A DNA stretch of 64,000 bases, from the NCBI GenBank assembly GCA_025769875.1, contig JAGFNK010000233.1:1-64000 (forward strand), in the 5' to 3' direction. The position numbers and the translations under genes are program-made. This DNA is from Russula earlei (lineage: Eukaryota; Basidiomycota; Agaricomycetes; Russulales; Russulaceae). The notes below the pieces were generated by a model, which saw nothing but the letters and a program-made list of their open reading frames with translations, was not told the DNA's origin and did no database searches. Each line of letters opens with the position of its first letter. The stretch's first letter is position 1. This document shows, one piece after another, positions 45,695 to 58,005 of this stretch.

Positions 45695-47664
45695 ATGACT
45701 GCCTCGCTTCATCTATTCGTTCGCCAGAACAATGAATCAGACCCCATCTTACTCCCAGTTCCAGTACCCGTCCCCCCTCAAGTAGCAGGTGGTCACCGAC
45801 ATGCCAACTCGGTGATTGCGTTCATAATTGGGCTATCCATCATCATCCTTGCATCCGTCCTCAATGCCGCCGGCCTTAATTTGACGAAATTAGATCATGT
45901 ATCTGTTTTCATGCGTCGCCTTCACTCTCACTCGCTCATTGCGCTATCTCTACAGGTCCAAACCAGAGCTGTTCCAAAAAGCGCGCGGAAGAAATCCTGG
46001 CTACGACCGTTATGGCTTCTAGGGATGTTCCTTTACATGTAGGTCTCTTGGCTTTTCGTCTCGACTTGTCATCCTTATGTCTTAGTCTGTCTCAGCTCAT
46101 TGGCTCAACCCTTGCCCTTGAATACATGCGAGCTGGTACGTCCCTTCTCCAGCCATGACGTGCCTTCCCCCTGACCTGTATGACCAGAATATGTCGCCCC
46201 TTTGGGCTCGACTTCTCTCATCTTCAATTTCCTGTTTGCTCGATTTCTCGTAGGAAGCCCCGTTACCGCAACCGATATATATGTGAGCCCAACTCGGTCT
46301 CAATGCAACGCTCATTCATGAACACTCCCATAGGGTACCATAATAGTCATACTTGGCGTAGTTGGCATTGTAGCCTTCGGGTCTATCAACTCCGGCCTAT
46401 CGGAAGAGTCCTCGGCTGCTCACCTTGCAGCCCTCTGGGGTCGTCTAGGCTGGCTCGGCTACTTCTTCCTCATGTCATTGTCACTTGGGCTCCTCTACAC
46501 GTTCACAACCCAGCTCGATGTGGTGCTGTCATCCCGCTCAGATTTGTCAGCGCAACCATTTGCAGGTATGAGCGCTCGTACGCCCAAGGCACCACAAGGT
46601 GGTCTGCTCGTTCGCTTAAAGGGTTTGTGGAACTGGTCAATGATATGGATCACCGAGAAGCTCGAGGAATGGACAGCTGGAAAAGACGACACGGTTATCG
46701 CATGGACCCTGGGCATCGGCTGGGCCTGCGCCGGAGGTGGCTTGGCAGGGGAGTGCTTAGTATTTGCCAAAGCCTCGTCCGTCTTTCGCGTTCCTTCTTG
46801 GTGCACAGCATCAGACTGAGATGATTTGCAGAGTCAAGTTAATCTCCGGCTCAATATCGCGCGAGAACACCGGCAATCAGCTTGGACATCCCGCCCCTAT
46901 TTTCACCTTTATATTCCTCGCGCTTACCGCCGTCCTTCAAATTGTCTGCCTCAACCGTGGGCTCGAGATATATGATTCGACGTTGGTAGTCCCAGTGTTT
47001 TACGGCGTATACACGGCGACCGGGTAAGTCTTGCCCCCGCCCCATAAACCTTGGGCCATTCCTGATCTTTACTTTTGCGCAGTTGGCTCAACTCTTTGGT
47101 AAGAATCTTATGCGCACTTACTTCGCCACCGCGATGCAGAGGCTGAGACCCCTGCAGATCTTCAACGACGCTGTGGATGCCTTTGCCTCCTGGACGCTCT
47201 TCCTCATCTTTGTCTCGATTCTCATTCTCATATCCGGTGTCGTGCTACTCACACACAAGAAACGTGAGCATTCTACAATGCAACGTGATGGTGGCATTGC
47301 TATGAACGCTATTCCGGGTCAACGAATGCCACGGACAGCTGATGATAAGACAGATGGGCGCGAGGGTGTGGATCCCGAGGATCACGTTGAGGATGGCGAG
47401 GTCATGTGGGACGTCGGTGAGGCAAGCGACGAGGAGGAGGAGGGAATCGCGCGGACACCAAGGCTCGACAGTGGTGTAAAAACTAGGCATGGTGAAGAGG
47501 GTGAACACCTGATGACATCACACGAGGATGGAGATGAGACGCATCCACACACGGCGGAAACTGATGTGCTGCCACAGACGCGTCGCCGATCTACATCGAG
47601 TGCATTGCGGAATAGTGAGCAAGGCAGAGCGTCGGATGGGTTTGGAGAGTTTGAGGGTGCTTAG
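45695..47664 (+). CDS. NIPA-family magnesium transporter
   Basis: Eight exons (45695-45898, 45956-46038, 46086-46135, 46188-46282, 46334-46776, 46832-47023, 47083-47098, 47158-47664) join in phase into 529 aa. Multiple transmembrane segments match the NIPA/DMT fold: VIAFIIGLSIIILASVLNAA, LIGSTLALEYMRAEYVAPL, GSTSLIFNFLFARFLVG, GTIIVILGVVGIVAFGS, PAPIFTFIFLALTAVLQIV, VVPVFYGVYTATGWLNSL and WTLFLIFVSILILISG. The acidic C-terminal tail is cytosolic. Exon 7 is only 16 nt long. The family transports Mg2+ and other divalent cations. The start is 232 bp from the divergent TCP11 gene; the stop is 85 bp from the DUF262 gene. Confidence 0.92.
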
Positions 47665-47749
47665 ACGACGACGACGACGACGATAGTAAATCTCAATTTA
47701 ATTTGGTTTTTGATTCTCCGACGACACGACCACGTTCCTTTCCTCCGAC

Positions 47750-49431
47750 ATGTCGTCAAAACAGGAGCCCAACGGCGATGAACATGATGAACTGGATATT
47801 GAGTCCGTCCTGGCCGACGAGAATATCGACCCAACCGTCTTCAGCATACGGAGTGCGCTCGAGCAACCCGACGCCAGGGTCTATACAACCCTTGAGCTCC
47901 ACAGTAGGCCCTCTCTTCCTCCACGTCTCCGCCGCAGCTGGCCTAACCATCACGGTGCAGTCCAAATTCATAATGGTAAAATCGAACTAAACCCGCCATA
48001 CCAACGAGGTGTGCCTTTCGTCCTTTTCTCGCCTTCCTTCCTTCGCGCTCACGCGGGGAGAAAAGATGTTGTGTGGCCCACGGCAAAGCAGATGGAAATA
48101 ATCGACTCCCTCTTCCACAACTTCTACATTCCCCCTGTCATCTTTGCCGTAATGCAAGACGAAGACGGTGAAGAAGTACGCGTCTGCGTGGATGGAAAGC
48201 AACGCCTCACAAGCATTGTAAAATTCCTAGATGGCCATGTGCGCTCTCGTCTTTCGACCGCCCTCACTATGAACCCGACCCGTTCCTCTCTAGATTGCCT
48301 GTGCGTGATTTCCCGTCAAGCTTTCTCGCGTCCAGTGGGTGACAGCGTTCTTCAGACAGGGACCCTGACACGCGGAAACTCTGGTGGTATCAAGTCCCAG
48401 CGGCTCACAAAGGCAGACGAAATGAAATATCTATGGAGGGGAAGAGGAAGTTCGAGGACAAGCGCATAACGTGTGGTACGTCTCCCCTCGTCGGCGCGTT
48501 CTCGTGAGGACTGACCAAAGCTCAAGTGGAATACCGTGCGCTATCACCGGCCTCGGAGCGTGAGGTCTTTCAGCGCGTACAGCTCGGAATGAGTCTTAGT
48601 GCTGCCGGTGCGTTCTCCCCAGCGCTTGGCGGTGGCGGTACTCGATCGTTAACTTGGTTGCAGAAAAGTTGCAAGCCATTGCCTCTCCCTGGGCAGACTA
48701 CGTGAATGAGCTGGACATGAAGTACATTTCCATCAGCGGAGGGTTGGCAAGTCACGTCGAGTTTGATACCAAACGCGGACGCACGTTCCAGAACATTGCT
48801 TCCATGCTATACTGCTGCCAGGACGTTGATCTGCGGCGTACACCATCAGCACCACAGCTGGAAAGGTGGCTAAACGATCCAGATGGGCCTACCCGTACTT
48901 TTCAATTTAGGGTGGAGCGCATGCTGTCGAATCTGCTCGAGATAGCCTGCGACAAGGCATTGAACATGGCATTTACGGCTTTTTCCGCCAAAGTTTCGCC
49001 GGCAGAGTTCGTCTTCATTGGTCCGTGGTCGTTATTTGAACACATTGGCCTCCACCTCATGCCTATTTTTTTCGTTCATAGGCGTCATGCTTTACATGTT
49101 GCACGAAGACGGCGAGGAATTCCGCGACAAAGAGAGAGCCGCTGCGATCCTTCACTTGCGAACTGATTTGCGGCAGGTGCACAAGGACATACGACTGAAT
49201 ACGCGGGTTTGCAAACATAGCTGGGCCATCATCAATGCTGTGCATGAGCGCAAGGTGAATCTTAGTTTGTCCTCTATGACGCAAAGGGTAGCTCCAAAGC
49301 CCGTTGCTTCGGGCAAGAACGCCAAGCGCAAAAAGCGCGCTCAGAGCGACGATGGCAGCGGAAATGAAAAGCCACAATCTTCGCCTCAGGCCTCTCAAAC
49401 AAAAAAGACAAGGGTCGCTGTCATGCTCTAA
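47750..49431 (+). CDS. DUF262 (GmrSD N-terminal-like) protein
   Basis: Exons begin 47750-47903, 47961-48008 and 48066 onward; later introns fall at about 48471-48527, 48609-48664 and 49021-49081. The DUF262 signatures are clear: IELNPPYQR, DVVWPTAKQMEIIDSLFHNF, PPVIFAVMQDEDG and VCVDGKQRLTSIVKFLDG (the DGQQR-type motif), then EYRALSPASEREVFQRVQLG and LSAAEKLQAIASPW. The C-terminal half is helical and the end is Lys/Arg-rich (KNAKRKKRAQSDD), suggesting nuclear location. In bacteria this fold is the NTPase/nuclease part of GmrSD-type restriction enzymes; the fungal role is not known. The stretch 48233-48390 is poorly resolved: I could not find clean splice phases there. Confidence 0.85.
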
Positions 49432-51235
49432 AAGAGGGTCCGGTCTCATATCTATCGCCATCTCTCTGGAACCGAGCCACTACGATAACGCAATTGACGT
49501 CACATCACGCCCACGTCCCGCCTCCCGCCAAACCACGCGCTTACTCCTCATCTCATCAGCTAATATCCCTTTGGAGATACCTTCAACTCATCATCCGGAA
49601 ATGCCTTACTATTCAACAGATCGCCTTCTCATAGTAAACCGTATTACTTGCAAAGATCACAAATTGGTCCTTTCCTGTCAACAATATGTACAGGCGACGG
49701 TTCGTTACGGGATGTCCAATCCTTTGAAGAATAAGCCCCTTGGCCCTGAGTGGAAACACCCTCGTGGACTAAACTCGTTATATACAAACTCGTTAATATT
49801 TGGTACCAGAAACTCTATGCGTGTCTCTTCCTCACTTTTGACCTTGTCTACCTTACACATGATACAATATGGGCAGACTTTCGTGTCCTCTTAAGACCCC
49901 AAAATACGAATGGTGTCAACCCGACGCCGCATCCCAAGTGCTGGCAACGTATAAAGCTTCTTGACTGGTCTGTAGTGTAATGCAACCAGATGGCAGTGAC
50001 AATGTATAGGTCAAGGGCAATTACTCGTGAAATCTCTGCGTTTGAGTACAATCCTGTAGACAAGCAAAGAGGTGATTCTTTTGAGTAGATTCGCCGATTT
50101 CTGTGTGGTGTGATAATATGTCTCCCAATACAAGGATTTTGTGTCGATCCTGCTCGATTTCAAGTGTGAGAGACGGCACCCCTGCTCACTTAGCATCCTA
50201 CGTCTCAGCCCATCGTTGTGCGAATGGCAGAGGACGACAGCCTCGCGCGATCTATATCCAAGGTCGAGGTACCAGGTCAATCGGGACTCTCTCGTTACCT
50301 TCAAGGCTTTACCCCGAGGCGCGAGGCGCCCACCATGAATTATGGGATACTGCGCAGTGGGTCCGGATGTGGCCCGCCAGCTGGATGAAGGATCGGGTCT
50401 GAGCACTGTCTCCAGCTCCGAGAACAGCGTGGCGACGACGGCACGGGCGATCGTAATGTGCACCATCGCCCTTCGTCGTCATCGGCCGGTGACGATGTCC
50501 GTGCAGGCGCGTAATCGGAGCGGACCGAGGGGGCGCGGCAGCGCGCGAGTGTTAGTCCTTCCGATCATTGCTCCACACAGTCTGTTTGATACGGGAGCCG
50601 GTGTGTGGCACGCCGAGGGCCGCGCACACCGCTTTGGCAGGCCCCAGGCGTTGGGCACTTGAACCCGCCTACCAGCGCTTCGCGGATGGATGGCAATGCC
50701 TCCTCGGCTCGTGCTCCTGATGGTAACAACTACTTTTTGGGCTTGCATGGCCATCAGATCAGAGACGTCGAGGGTTGAGATTGAGACGAATCGTCGTCGG
50801 GATTGAGAGGTGAGCGGTAGTAGCGCTGACAGTTTACATTCAAATCAGGTCTAGCCTGATTGATATACGCCATGACATCTACTTCATGCGCTGCCACCAC
50901 GGCCCGCCCATCGACCCCCGTGCGGCTGGCCTTTCAACATTGCGTGCTCCAACGACGAACCGAACGCCGAACGTTGCATCGGCGACGAACTCGAGGGCTG
51001 TTCGTCTGGGAGGATCGGTCGGCCCGAGTCGCAGATATCACGTACACTGCTCCGCCACCCTGTCCTGTGCGAGGTGGACCCGCTCTCACGCGCAAACGTC
51101 TCGAATGCGCGCATGGTATCGCCGCGCGCATGTCATGTCCTTTACACCGGGGCGTGCCCACGGGGTTGCTGGCGGTGCTGCCGCGCTGGGGCAGTTGCCG
51201 TCCCCGTGATACCTACACGTCGTAACCTGACACCG
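49432..51235. other. Intergenic, no confident gene
   Basis: Past the DUF262 stop the sequence is AT-rich to about 50060 and GC-rich after 50380. A minus-strand frame of 151 codons (50011-50466) and overlapping plus-strand frames have no recognisable domain. 50880-51235 may hold the ruined 5' part of the OYE pseudogene (a weak match TPVRLAFQHCV to the OYE N-terminus), but this is not secure. Confidence 0.4.
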
Positions 51236-52640
51236 GCGCGCAATGCCGGCGTCCGGGCTTCGATGGCGTCGAAGCCCATGGCGCGAGCGAGCGCGCACCT
51301 CCGAGTCGTCGAACGAACGGTTCCTCAAGGAAGGAGATTGTTTCCCAGACGGCCGCGAACGGAAGAGCACGTGGCTTTGTGTGTGTGTCGAGCGAGAAAA
51401 CGGGGCGAGGTTCGGGATCGCGAGGTTCGCAACTGGTCGCGGATGGCCCAGTGGAGAGGGGAGGCTGCGCGCGTCGGCCCTTCCGTTTGTTCCCCGTCGC
51501 TTACGCATCATGGTGTGCGTTTCGTTCTTTCCGTTCCGTTCCGTTCCCGGCCTTCTTTCAAGTGGCGGCGAACGCTTCCGATATCCCCACCGACACTCCC
51601 AAACGCCCATCGCCCGCGACAGAGACGCCCTCATCCCCACGTTTATCGTATCTCGTCACGGAGCTGCCCAGACGCCGTCCGAACTTTGCACGCCTGTTGC
51701 ACCTTATCGAGCCACGCGTCCAAGGTGCGGGTGACCGCATCTTGTGTCGTGATCCCGCAGATCAGAAGCACGCGCGAGTGAGATCGATCGCGCGCGAGTG
51801 ATGCCAATCGCGCGCGTGCAATGGGAACTGAGGGATCGGCCTGATTTAATACTTACTTTGATACGAGTTCATTCATACTTAGTTACCTTACATCTCGACT
51901 CGTTGATTAGAGTGTGATGATCGTATGCTCGATCATCAACGCGCACGCAATTTCTCATAGATCGCGGACTTGCATAGTCCGGATAGTTTACCTATTTAAT
52001 CTAGTAGTTAGTCCTACTATTTCCCTTCAGTGATCGCTTACGCGCGCGAGTCACTGAGGTACGTTTATTAAGCTATCGTACATATGCGCCGTGGACTAAT
52101 ACCTAGATAGCGTTTATCTTATCTAGGTAAATATACATTATAGTGATCGCTTACGCGCGCGAGTCACTGAGCGTTTACCTTATCTAGTGACACTTTATCT
52201 AATGACACTTTCACATGCGCATACGCCTGCGCGCACATCTGGCTGCTGCACGTCCACTCACAGAACCGAGTATAGACACATATTCACACCACAGTCCCTA
52301 ACAAATCTATATCTTGGACCCAGATTAGAAAGAATCGAACGGTTTTTTTTGAAAATTTATTATCGCGCCAGCTGGGCAGGCAAGGCCTGGATAATCGAGT
52401 CCGTGGGCCGATTCACACACGAGAGTGCGATCAAGCAGGTCGACGAGCGAAAGAGGGCTAATTGCTTTTGGACGGTACTCGGATGTGCGTTGAGCTTCCT
52501 GATATCCCCCTGCGATTCGTAGGCCGATCTCCCTATCCGTGTTTAGAAGAATATTCCCCTTGACTCGCTATAACCGCGAGGTGTTGAGTGACCAATTCGG
52601 TGCATAGACTACCAGCAGATACTTGTAGCTGTTCTCCGAC
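51236..52640 (+). pseudogene. Old yellow enzyme pseudogene
   Basis: DNA resembling exons 2-4 of the intact OYE gene (12876-14288) is readable in order. CGCAATGCCGGCGTCCGGG and NERFLKEG near 51236-51340 match exon 2. SYLVTELPRRRPNFARLLHL and IEPRV near 51645-51715 match exon 3. After an unrelated insertion (about 51785-52365), WAGKAW, ESAIKQVDER and the former donor region GTGCGTTGAGCTTCCTGA (52484) follow. The last exon, near 52525-52640, has YNREV and the ruined end (GCATAGACTACCAGCAGATA). Multiple frameshifts and stops are present. The copy runs opposite to the intact gene and retains remnants of intron sequence, so it arose from DNA, not from mRNA. Confidence 0.82.
52029..52171. repeat. 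Two identical 30-bp repeats in the OYE pseudogene insertion
   Basis: The 30-bp unit AGTGATCGCTTACGCGCGCG plus AGTCACTGAG occurs at 52029-52058 and again at 52142-52171, 83 bp apart. Its ends are imperfectly inverse (AGTGA...TCACT). Related strings (GCGCGCGAGTGA) lie near 51768-51800. TTATCTTATCTAG-type strings also repeat around both copies (52106, 52178). Confidence 0.75.
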
Positions 52641-52770
52641 GGTTTGATTCTTTGAGATATTTTCGCGATAATAGAAAAACCCAGAAAGGGTTGCTACAGC
52701 AGTGGCTTCGAATGAAATCGTGATTCGATTGTGATACTATAAGTATGGCGACGTGTTGCAAGCGTATCGA

Positions 52771-54130
52771 TTATACATGTGGAATGAACGAAGTCCAGTG
52801 TATAAGATGATAGGCTGCAGTAGGAAGCGATCTGAGAGACAGGAAGGGGAGTACAAGCAAGACCAATCGACTCAGCATATAAATGAAAACTAGTGCGAAA
52901 TAGAGCGAATTGGCAAAACTGGAATGACTGAAGCCTGCTGGTATCAACAGAATTGGGAAAGTAGTTATGGTGACGGAAGCAACACGCCAGAGGATATGCT
53001 CCGCGCCTGAGGGAAAGGCGAATGACCATCCGATGCAGTGAATGCCGCCGAAGGCCAACGTGACAACGACCACTGCCACCCCTGCGTAAAAGTTCATATC
53101 ATCACGATCGAGCCATTGTCTAGGATGAAATGTGTTGACTCTCATAGTGTACGCCAAGTCCTCGTCTTCGCCAAAGAGAATATCAAAGGCTTCACCAATG
53201 GCCACATAAGGACACGAATTAGCCACGTGGCCATCTCAGGTTCTTCGGTCATCGGTCCACGGACAATCGCAGCTCCAAGGTCAGAAAGTGCATCTCCAAG
53301 TGCGTCCCAAAATCCGACCGATCTTGTGGCTTCAATATCTCCATCATCAATGGGCTCGTCGGTATCCCGCTTCTTGTATACTCGTACCCCACGTTGCACG
53401 TTCAGAGGTTTGTCCCACCACAGGAGGTACATCACGAAATTCAGAGTTGCGAACGCAACCGTGACGAGCTCAAGTTCAGTGACGGGGAGGCCTTGAACTC
53501 CTCGTGCGATGCATTGGACCACGAACCAGTTCGTTTGCAGAATAACAAGCGCTTTGGAGATGGCGTCTCCCTTGCTCTTGTCCTCGATCTCCTCTTTTGC
53601 GATCCTTGGGAAATCGCCATTGCCCGTCAAAGAATACGAGTTTAGCTCTTCGGGCAACAGCACTCGGATCGGTCGGTTTCCTTCATATTCCATGAATCCT
53701 CCCATAATCGCGAAGAATCCATGAGTCGTTGTCCATCCATCTCCTGTATCTGATTGTCAACACCGATAATTCTTTTCGGTTTTCAGGGCGCACCTTTGTG
53801 GTTCTTGGCTAGCTCAGCAGCGGCCAATCGTTGCTTCAATGCCCACCCAATCATTGCCTCTGGCACGAAAAGGGCAGCCAGCATGAGTCCCACGCGTCGC
53901 ACTGCGACCCTCGCCCAGCTGTCGTAAGGACTGGGGATATTGGGGTGCACGGACACCCAGACGCACAACAGAATGGTGACCGCACAACTCCATATAATAT
54001 CCCAGAGCGACCTACATCCTCTTGGATCATCACAAGAGGAAGCGCGGGCTTGAAATTGGTCAAGGGAGAGACGAGGTGGTGTGACAGGGGACGCTCGGGT
54101 CGCGGCTAGAATGGCAAGAACGACGATCAT
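52771..54130 (-). CDS. Multi-spanning membrane protein, fungal family of unknown function
   Basis: Exon 1 (53794-54130) starts MIVVLAILAATRASP (signal-like) and carries CRSLWDIIWSCAVTILLCVW, SVHPNIPSP and PEAMIGWALKQRLAAAELAK. A 44-bp intron joins in phase to DTGDGWTTTHGFFAIMGGF. Then come VLLPEELNSYSL, SKALVILQTNWFVVQCIARG, LPVTELELVTVAFATLNFV and DKPLNVQRGVRVY. The third part, near 53170-52771, has the last helices and ends WTSFIPHV. I know this arrangement from a large family of basidiomycete membrane proteins without assigned function. The junction near 53160 (two overlapping frames) is not resolved; a short intron or a one-base shift is needed. Confidence 0.78.
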
Positions 54131-54642
54131 AAGGGGGGTACACGGCTGTCCTCAAAACGGTGTGTGGCTTTGTGGTGGGTGGTGGGCATGCCGGCATGGA
54201 TGAGCGCCTATGTGATTTGTTTTCCCTCTTCTTAACGACATCCACCTGTGCTGTTTCAGTAGCGAATCCGATCTGCGAGTGTGACTTCTTCGCGGGGGCG
54301 TCAGAAAAATCGAGTAACTCGATTTCTTCTCTCTTTGTGTGAGACACCGCTACTGATGTGTGATTCAACAATCGGTAGCTACGATACCTTGATCATAGAC
54401 ACTAGACACTCGCACTATATTTAGGGGACGCTCTTGGGTATTTGAGAGATACAAACACTTTGGTTTTGATGGGTTTTGATCATATAACTTAAGATCTATC
54501 ACGATCTTATCTGACCTCACTACTGCCCGTTTCAACTTCAACAAACCCGCTCAACCTACCACCCATTTGTATAATCGCAAAGTCTCTCGGCGACCCTTCC
54601 TCTCACTTTCTGGTCTCGAGAGCATCCACTCGTTTCTCTAGG

Positions 54643-57557
54643 ATGCAACCTATCTTGTCTATCCTGTATTTTGTCTCCCTAGTTCTCTGTATTCCACTTC
54701 CTAAATCTCCCTCACTCTCTTCTGCCCACGCCCCCTCCCAACCTACTTTATCTCCCCACTCCTCTTTCCCAGTCACTCTGAATTCGCCTCGTGAACCACA
54801 AGCTCGGGATGTTGCTAACCAATCTGGAACATCTGTGCTCATTAGCTCGACGCCTTCCTCCGGCACATTGTCATCCACAACGTCTCCATCCCCCGTAAGG
54901 AGGCGGAGGCAGCAGGATATGGACGCAGTCCTTCAACAAAGACTTGGCTTTATTACCGCCTCCGCCACTCAAGTCTCTCGAATTGCTCTATGGCACGTTG
55001 CCGACGTTATATATTCCTGCGTACCCATCTAATACTAGCACCCTAGGCTGAAAACATTGAAAGCTGACGGAAGTTGGCCTGCATCCGACATAAATTATAC
55101 AACTGGTTGCCCTGCCCAACGCGCGAACTGGCCAGCTAGTACGCATTGGGTCCGTATCCGTACGTACTCTCAAAAATGGGACCTACGTACCTTCAACTCT
55201 CGACGTGATACAGTGACCATGAGCGCAGCCTGGCACGGTGGGCTCAAGGGTGCTGAACAATATGTTGGTAACACGACCCTCGCCAGTGCCATTTCCTCGG
55301 CAATGAATTTCTGGTTCTTGAGAGATTTTACCGTTTCGGCATGCTTGGATCAAGGTGGGACCAGTTCATGTCCATGTGGCACACCTGGTTTCTGGAATTC
55401 CAACTGGTTCTCGAATGTGAGTTACTCCGAGTCCTCTAAGCCAAGTACTCTTCGCAAACAACCTATGTAGGTTATACTCGTTCCTAGACTTGTCGGCGAG
55501 GGCTGCTTGCTATTCGAATCTTCACTCAGCCCAACGCAAGCCAGCAGTTGCACCTCCATTCTTTCCCGAGCATATGGCACATTCTATGAGGGGAAAAGCT
55601 TCCTTGCTGGCGCCAATATCTTGGACGTTGCAAAGATTGGAATCGATCTTTCCCTATTGACATCGAGCACAAGCCTCATCACCGAGGCATATGGTCGCAT
55701 TAATGCCCAGCTTGTTCTTGAGCCCGGGATTATGGTCGATGGCATTAAGCCGGACGGGAGTTTCAGTCAGCACAACGGTTTTCTCTACAATGGCAATTAT
55801 GGAAAGGACTTGTAAGGTCTCCCTATTTCCCCAACTTGAAGCCCGCTTATTAATGCCGTACTAGTACCAATGACATTCTTGAGCTACAGATTGATGCTGC
55901 TGGCACCCAGTATGCGGCCGATGCCACCTCTCGACGTGCCTTTGAGACTCTAATTGACGCTGATCAATGGATGATCTACCGCAACGTGGAGACCAATGTA
56001 CTTCATTGGGATTTCGTGAGGGTACTATCTTTCCTATCCACCGCGGAAACTAAATCGGCGTCAGAGTACTCTGCCCCGCTTCATCTCTTTTCCTGTTATT
56101 GACTCTCAGTGTGTGACTTGCTCAAAACTGGCAGGGGCTTTCTTGACATTTGCTTCAGAGCCACGAGCGGCCTTAATCTCAATCTTTCGGAAATCCTGCA
56201 GCTAGGAGAGCAATGGGCCATGCCCAGCATCGTTCAAGTCTACAACAACCTTGTCGAGCCCACGAGCGACGCGAATGCGGGGAGGCTTATCGGGAATAGG
56301 AATTTCTACAGCAATGATTACATGGTGAGCTCCGCGGGGAGCAAACAACCTCACCACCCAGTCTATGACGCATTTTCAGGTTCAGCGCGGTCCCGGCTAC
56401 GTCATGACGTTGAAGATGTACTCGACGCGGACGAGTAACACAGAATGCGTCAACTCGCAGAATGTTCGTGTCCCTAGCCTGTCTATTCCAGTCTATAGAG
56501 TGACATCTCGCACTAGCCATTCGGCTTCCACCTCGCTGATGGCACCCTTTACACATACCTGCAAGGAGATGAGTACGAGGACATCGCCGCAGCATGGGAT
56601 TGGAACCTCATCCCCGGCACCACGGTAGACTACGGTGCCACGCCGCTCGACTGCGCTCATGCCCGGTGGAATGGACTCGAGTCATTCGTCGGCGGCGTGT
56701 CGAACGGTCAAACCGGTGCCGCGGCCATGCGATATCTCAACCCGCTCACCAGAGCATTCAGCTGGCAAAAGGCCTGGTTTTTCCTCGAAGACGATACCGA
56801 ATTCGTCATGGTCGCTGACGTCGCTTCGCACACCTCCGCGCCCGTTTATTCCGTCTTGGATCAGAGACGGCATTCAGGTGACATCTACGTTAACGGTGAA
56901 GTCTTCGACGGGACTGGCAACCAGACGTTTGCCGGTACCACGTCGCTCTGGCACGGAGGCGTCGGCTACCTCTTTGGCCCAGGGTCGACGGTGCTTTCCT
57001 TGTCCGTCGGCGAGCGCAGAGGCGATTGGTCTGTGATCGGCACGTCCACACAGCCGCCCGAGACGGTCGATCTTTTCGCAGCGTGGATTGAACACCAGGA
57101 CTTGACGCAGCCGATCTCATATGCCATCTTCCCTGGTACCACGTTTGACGGCTTCCAGAACAAGAAGGATAACCGTAATATCGTCTGTGTCCAGAATGAC
57201 GCGCATATTTCCGCAATTCTCGACTTGGATTACGACACTGTCTCTGCAGTTTTCTGGGATGTGTTCGGCGGGTATCTTCCTCTACATGACCTACCTTCCA
57301 GCTACGGACCCCCGAGTATCACCGTCAGCGGGAACGTGGCGCTCATGCTCAATTTCAACACTGGGACGCTCACAGTTTCGGACCCCTCGCAAACACTGAC
57401 CAGCGTAGACATCGTGGTAGTAGGGATAAGGGAGACACCTTTGCCATTTACTGTGCAACTCCCTCCTGGTCCAGGGGGATCAGCGGGGAGTAGCGTTACA
57501 CAGCAGTTCTTTTGTTATCCTTTCACATCACCTTGTCTAGCACTAAGGAGACAATAA
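54643..57557 (+). CDS. Secreted polysaccharide lyase family 8
   Basis: A multi-exon gene for a PL8 lyase, the family of hyaluronate, chondroitin AC, xanthan and glucuronan-type lyases that cleave uronic-acid polymers by beta-elimination. A signal peptide (ILSILYFVSLVLCIPLP) starts the protein. The alpha/alpha toroid follows (LKADGSWPASDINY, SAMNFWFLRDFTVSAC, GFWNSNWF) with the catalytic segment DGSFSQHNGFLYNGNYGKD (His and Tyr). The central beta-sandwich has NRNFYSNDYM, RGPGYVMTLKMYS, GDEYEDIAAAWDWNLIPGTT and YGATPL, and then FSWQKAWFFLEDDTEFVMVA. Introns of about 50-60 bp fall near 55005-55045, 55417-55470, 55815-55865, 56020-56110 and 56322-56380. The last 20 residues look unlike a lyase end and may reflect an unseen intron. 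The exact substrate cannot be read. Confidence 0.9.
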
Positions 57558-58005
57558 CTATGGGGGCAAACATGTTGCGAGACCTTTGAAGGCATCTTAA
57601 AATTTCCGACAAAGGGGAAACAATACAATGCTAGTCAAAAAGAATGTGCACTTGCAACAAGTACATGCAAACAGAACACTTAAGGGTGAAAATAGTGTTA
57701 TATCAGTAGTTTAGTCTTTAATACATGACCCATTGCCTGTAATTGAATATGGCCATTCAATGCCCTGTACTGTCCTGTTTGAGTTCACAGTAAGTTGATA
57801 TATGGTACAGGGTTGGCCATGTCGTCCTCTCCTGCCTCTCACTCATCCCCTCCACCCCACCCCCACCCTCTCTGGATGTTCACAACACAAAGGTGGGTTT
57901 TGTTTGTCTCTACCCCACTCCTAACCACAATGTGACAGTCATGACCTCCACTGCAACCATGGAATGGCACAAGTCCCATTCTGGCTCTTGCTCTTCCCCT
58001 CCACC
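57558..58005. other. Intergenic between the lyase gene and the hAT element
   Basis: No gene is seen. The stretch near 57846-57905 (CCTCCACCCC, CCACCCCCACCCTCTCTGG, GTGGGTTTTG) closely resembles the sequence just right of the hAT element (63113-63175), so a short tandem-type duplication existed around the insertion site. Confidence 0.55.

Noticed and set aside
50011..50466. A 151-codon minus-strand frame as a gene.
   Set aside because: No recognisable domain, mixed hydropathy and no splice partners; overlapping frames on the other strand are equally long.
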